Origin: Gemmatimonadota bacterium
Lineage (GTDB): Bacteria > Gemmatimonadota > Gemmatimonadetes > Longimicrobiales > Gaopeijiaceae
NCBI GenBank assembly: GCA_024638305.1
Contig: JAHEKN010000018.1
Location: 1 to 35,100, forward strand
Direction: 5' to 3'
DNA: 35,100 nt
Of this stretch, positions 32,537-35,100 are shown one piece after another. The notes under the pieces are model-generated. The model did not search any database, was not told the origin of the DNA, and saw only the letters and a list, made by a program, of their open reading frames with translations. The translations under genes were made by a program, and so were the position numbers. Numbering within the stretch: position 1 is the first letter of the stretch; every line of letters starts with the position of its first letter.

Positions 32537-33357
32537 GGGCGCCGGGTCTCCGTCCCTCGCTCACCCAACGGGCGTTCGACGAGCTGCGTGCCGGCCCGCT
32601 CACCACGCTCGACCTCGCCCGGCGTGTTCTGGGCCTCCAGGGGCACCCGGGCGCGGCCTCGGCGGCCGTCTTCACGCTCCTGGGCCGGGACGAGCGCTTC
32701 CAGGTGGATCCCCTGGGTTTCTGGAGCCTCGCGGCCGGCGCCGCGCCGCCGGGACCGCCACTCGATCGCGCCCGCTTCGCGGTCGTGGACGTGGAAACCA
32801 CCGGTGGCCCCTATTCCGCGGGCCACCGAATCACCGAGGTGGGCATCGTGTGGGTGGACCAGGGTCAGATCACCGGCGAGTACCACACACTCGTGAACCC
32901 GGGCCGCTCGATTCCCCCCTTGATCTCGCGGCTGACGGGCATCCAGGACGACATGGTCGAGACGGCGCCCTATTTCGGTGAAGTCGCGGACGAGGTGTTC
33001 GCGGCCCTCGACGGCCGCGTGTTCGTGGCCCACAACGTGGGCTTCGACTGGGGATTCCTGCGGGGTCAGCTGGCTGAGCTCACGGGCGATGTACCTGCGG
33101 TCCGCCGGCTCTGCACGGTACGCATGGCGAGGCGCCTCCTCCCGCGGGTGCGACGGCGCAACCTGGACGCGCTGGCCGACCACTTCGACATCCCGATCTT
33201 CGATCGCCACCGCGCCTACGGGGACGCTCGCGCCACGGCGCGGGTGCTGATCCGGCTGCTCGAGCGGGCGAGCGCGGAGGGACTACGCGACCTGGACGCC
33301 CTCGAGCGGTTCGTGAATCGTCCCTCGCGGCGGCGGCGGAGGCGAGTACGGCGGTGA
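32533..33357 (+). CDS. DnaQ-like 3'-5' exonuclease with N-terminal helical domain
   Basis: A DEDDh exonuclease of the DNA polymerase III epsilon/DnaQ group. The 274-residue protein has a complete active site: D86 and E88 (VVDVETTGG), D172 (AHNVGFDWGFL), and H226 with D231 (HRAYGDARAT). Residues 8-66 precede the nuclease and look like a small winged-helix or HB1/ASXL-like domain (LTQRAFDELRAGPLTTLDLARRVLG, then AVFTLLGRDERFQVDPLGFWSL). This arrangement differs from replicative epsilon, so a repair or RNA-processing role is possible. The C-terminus is a basic Arg-rich tail. GTG start overlaps the rex stop; the MBL gene overlaps its own stop. Confidence 0.88.
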   Translation: MRAPGLRPSLTQRAFDELRAGPLTTLDLARRVLGLQGHPGAASAAVFTLLGRDERFQVDPLGFWSLAAGAAPPGPPLDRARFAVVDVETTGGPYSAGHRITEVGIVWVDQGQITGEYHTLVNPGRSIPPLISRLTGIQDDMVETAPYFGEVADEVFAALDGRVFVAHNVGFDWGFLRGQLAELTGDVPAVRRLCTVRMARRLLPRVRRRNLDALADHFDIPIFDRHRAYGDARATARVLIRLLERASAEGLRDLDALERFVNRPSRRRRRRVRR

Positions 33358-34244
33358 AGCGACCGGAGGGAGCGGTCCGCCCGCTCGTACGCACCAACGC
33401 CGTGGGCGGGATCCGCATCCACGCGCTCGATGCCGGCACCCTCCGGCTCGACGGCGGCGCGATGTTCGGCGTCGTGCCCAAGCCGCTGTGGGAGAAGCGC
33501 ATCCCGGCAGACGACCGCAACCGCATCACTCTGGCCATGCGATGCCTGCTCGTGGAGGCGCCCGAGGCGCTCGTACTGATCGACACCGGCCTGGGCAACA
33601 AGGAGTCGGAACGGTTCCGGGACATCTACGGAGTCGAGAACGAGGGGGCCCCCACGCGGCTCGAGGATGCGCTCCGAGCGGCGGGATTCGCCCCGGAGGA
33701 CGTAGACCTGGTCGTGAACACGCACCTGCACTTCGACCACGCTGGCGGCGACACGGTTCGAGACCCGGACGGAGCGATCCGGCCGGCGTTCCCCCGCGCC
33801 CGCTACGTGGTTCAACGCGGGGAGCTGGGGTTCGCCCGTTCCGACAACCCCCGCATCCGCGCCAGCTATCTGACAGACAACTTCGAGCCCATCGTGGACG
33901 GGGGCCGCTTCGATCTGATCGACGGTCCCGCGGAGATCACGGCAGGGGTCCACGCCCTGCCGACGCCGGGCCACACGCCACACCACCAGTCGATCCTGAT
34001 TCGAGACGGAGGCCGAACGGCGTGCTTTCTCGCGGACGTCTGTCCGACGGCGGCGCACGTGCCGCCGCCGTGGATCATGGGATACGACGTGGAGCCGTTG
34101 GTGACGCTCGACTCCAAGACCCGGCTTTGGGAGGAGGCGGAGCGCGACGACTGGCTGCTCGTGTTCGAGCACGACGCAGCCGTGCCCTGGGGCCGGCTTC
34201 GCACGCAGGACGGACGGACCGTGATCACGCCCGAGGGTGGGTGA
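33354..34244 (+). CDS. MBL-fold metallo-hydrolase
   Basis: A 296-residue metallo-beta-lactamase-fold protein. The zinc-binding motif H124-x-H126-x-D128-H129 is in NTHLHFDHAGG. It also has an internal histidine in PTPGHTPHHQS (~207-217), an aspartate in FLADVCPTAAHV, and a histidine in FEHDAAVPW near the end. The N-terminal strand pair and LIDTGLGNK (75-83) are typical of the lactonase-like subgroup of MBL hydrolases. The substrate cannot be told from the sequence; quorum-quenching lactonase is one option among many. The GTG start overlaps the exonuclease stop. The 101-bp gap to the thiolase holds two hairpins. Confidence 0.88.
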   Translation: MKRPEGAVRPLVRTNAVGGIRIHALDAGTLRLDGGAMFGVVPKPLWEKRIPADDRNRITLAMRCLLVEAPEALVLIDTGLGNKESERFRDIYGVENEGAPTRLEDALRAAGFAPEDVDLVVNTHLHFDHAGGDTVRDPDGAIRPAFPRARYVVQRGELGFARSDNPRIRASYLTDNFEPIVDGGRFDLIDGPAEITAGVHALPTPGHTPHHQSILIRDGGRTACFLADVCPTAAHVPPPWIMGYDVEPLVTLDSKTRLWEEAERDDWLLVFEHDAAVPWGRLRTQDGRTVITPEGG

Positions 34245-34270
34245 CGCGTCCGGCTTGGGTATCTTTGGTG

Positions 34271-34306
34271 GGCGCCGGAAGCGCCTCCGCGCGCCCCATC
34301 GGGCGC
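34271..34306 (+). terminator. Two adjacent GC-rich hairpins after the MBL gene
   Basis: GGCGC (34271-34275) pairs with GCGCC (34281-34285). GCGCCC (34291-34296) pairs with GGGCGC (34301-34306) around CATC. There is no T run. They could end the rex-exonuclease-MBL unit or form part of the thiolase leader. Confidence 0.35.
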
Positions 34307-34345
34307 ACGCCGCTCTTGAAACGACATTCGTTGGAGTATTGAAGC

Positions 34346-35100
34346 ATGGATCCATCCAGGACACCGGTGCTGCTCAAGGGGGGGAGCCGCACGCCCGTGG
34401 GACGCTACCTCGGCGGCCTCAGCCCGCTGTCGGCGCCGGAGTTGGGGGCTGCCGCCATTCGCGCGGCCCTGGATCGCTCGGGCCTGGACCCTGCGGCGGT
34501 CGACGAGGTGATCATGGGGAACGTGGTCTCGGCTGGAGAGGGACAGGCGCCGGCCCGCCAGGCGGCCATCCGCGGCGGCGTGCCCGCCACGGTGCCCGCC
34601 GTCACCGTGAACAAGGTGTGCGGCTCCGGTCTCAAAGCCGTGATGTTGGCCGCACAGGCTGTGAAAGCCGGGGACGCCCGCGTGATCGTGGCCGGCGGCA
34701 TGGAGTCGATGTCCAACGTCCCCCACTACGTCCGCGGGTTGAGAGAAGGGGTGAAGTTCGGGGACCAAACTCTCCAGGACGGGCTGATTTACGATGGCTT
34801 GTGGTGCTCGTTCGGTAACTGCCACATGGGTGGACATGCCGAGTACACGGCCGACAAGGCGGGCGTGACGCGTGAAGACGCCGACGCCTTCTCGCTCGAG
34901 TCCCACCGCAGGGCCGTCGCGGCCATCGACGCGGGAAAGTTCAAGGCGGAGATCGTTCCGGTGGAGATCAGCTCGCGCCGGGGTGTCACGGTGGTCGACA
35001 CGGACGAGTCGCCCCGCCGCGACACGAGCCTCGAGGCGCTGGGCAAGCTCAGGCCGGCCTTCTCACAGGACGCGCCCGATGGCATCGATCCGCTCGTTGT
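34346..35100 (+). CDS. Acetyl-CoA acetyltransferase / thiolase (3' end outside window)
   Basis: The N-terminal 251 residues of a thiolase; the reading frame runs off the window. The nucleophilic cysteine is C92 in [12 protein letters not shown]. Other family hallmarks are [21 protein letters not shown] (split by no gap), [34 protein letters not shown] and [20 protein letters not shown]. The catalytic histidine and second cysteine would lie in the missing part. It may act in acetoacetyl-CoA formation or beta-oxidation; the two cannot be separated here. ATG 34346 is preceded by GGAG nine bases upstream (34333-34336). A TTGAAA at 34316-34321 is a possible -35 but lacks a well-placed -10. Confidence 0.92.
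   Translation, partial: MDPSRTPVLLKGGSRTPVGRYLGGLSPLSAPELGAAAIRAALDRSGLDPAAVDEVIMGNVVSAGEGQAPARQAAIRGGVPATVPAVTVNKVCGSGLKAVMLAAQAVKAGDARVIVAGGMESMSNVPHYVRGLREGVKFGDQTLQDGLIYDGLWCSFGNCHMGGHAEYTADKAGVTREDADAFSLESHRRAVAAIDAGKFKAEIVPVEISSRRGVTVVDTDESPRRDTSLEALGKLRPAFSQDAPDGIDPLV

Noticed and set aside
34316..34342. Promoter TTGAAA-15-TATTGA before the thiolase
   Set aside because: The spacer is short, and the implied transcription start would fall on the start codon, so it is not listed as a promoter.

Overview
The window is about 35 kb of high-GC DNA packed with housekeeping genes, almost all on the + strand. There are 34 coding regions; two are cut by the window edges. An apolipoprotein N-acyltransferase (Lnt) and a beta-barrel-like fragment point to a diderm (Gram-negative-type) bacterium. 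A phosphatidylinositol-phosphate-synthase-type enzyme beside a myo-inositol-phosphate synthase, together with the overall gene set, would suit Gemmatimonadota or a related FCB-type lineage. That placement is an impression from gene content, not a phylogenetic result.

Layout. (1) 1-3037: end of an outer-membrane-like protein, a degenerate Gfo/Idh/MocA protein and lnt, closed by a hairpin. (2) 3081-5481: prfA, prmC and a YlbF-family gene. (3) 5483-9815: CDP-alcohol phosphatidyltransferase, inositol-phosphate synthase, tmk (no canonical start codon) and an S41 protease. (4) 9869-14943: a ReAV-type zinc asparaginase, a two-domain carboxymuconolactone-decarboxylase-like protein, obgE, dprA and hemW. 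(5) 15021-18181: hrcA, dnaJ and prmA, with no grpE, dnaK or CIRCE element. (6) 18178-18708: the only minus-strand gene, unrecognised. (7) 18906-27337: yqeY, mutS2, dnaG, a C4 zinc-ribbon coiled-coil protein, recJ, rsmD and coaD. (8) 27378-30954: pta, then a three-gene partner-switching module (STAS antagonist, RsbW-like kinase, GAF-SpoIIE phosphatase). (9) 30992-35100: rsmA; rex with a perfect Rex operator in front of it; a DnaQ-like exonuclease; an MBL-fold hydrolase; and the start of a thiolase.

How the genes work together. Translation and rRNA or protein methylation (prfA, prmC, prmA, rsmD, rsmA, obgE) are interleaved with DNA replication and repair (dnaG, recJ, mutS2, dprA, tmk, exonuclease), envelope functions (lnt, S41 protease, inositol lipid synthesis) and stress or redox control (hrcA-dnaJ, Rsb module, Rex). 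Seventeen gene junctions overlap by 1-14 bp; ten of them are the four-base GTGA and three are ATGA, so translational coupling is pervasive.

I see no CRISPR array, insertion sequence, prophage, tRNA or rRNA, and no coherent undescribed multi-gene system. The most interesting points are the Rex autoregulatory site, the tmk start problem, the inositol-lipid gene pair, the Gfo/Idh protein that has lost expected catalytic residues, the asparaginase plus cysteine-less CMD pair, and the orphan minus-strand gene.
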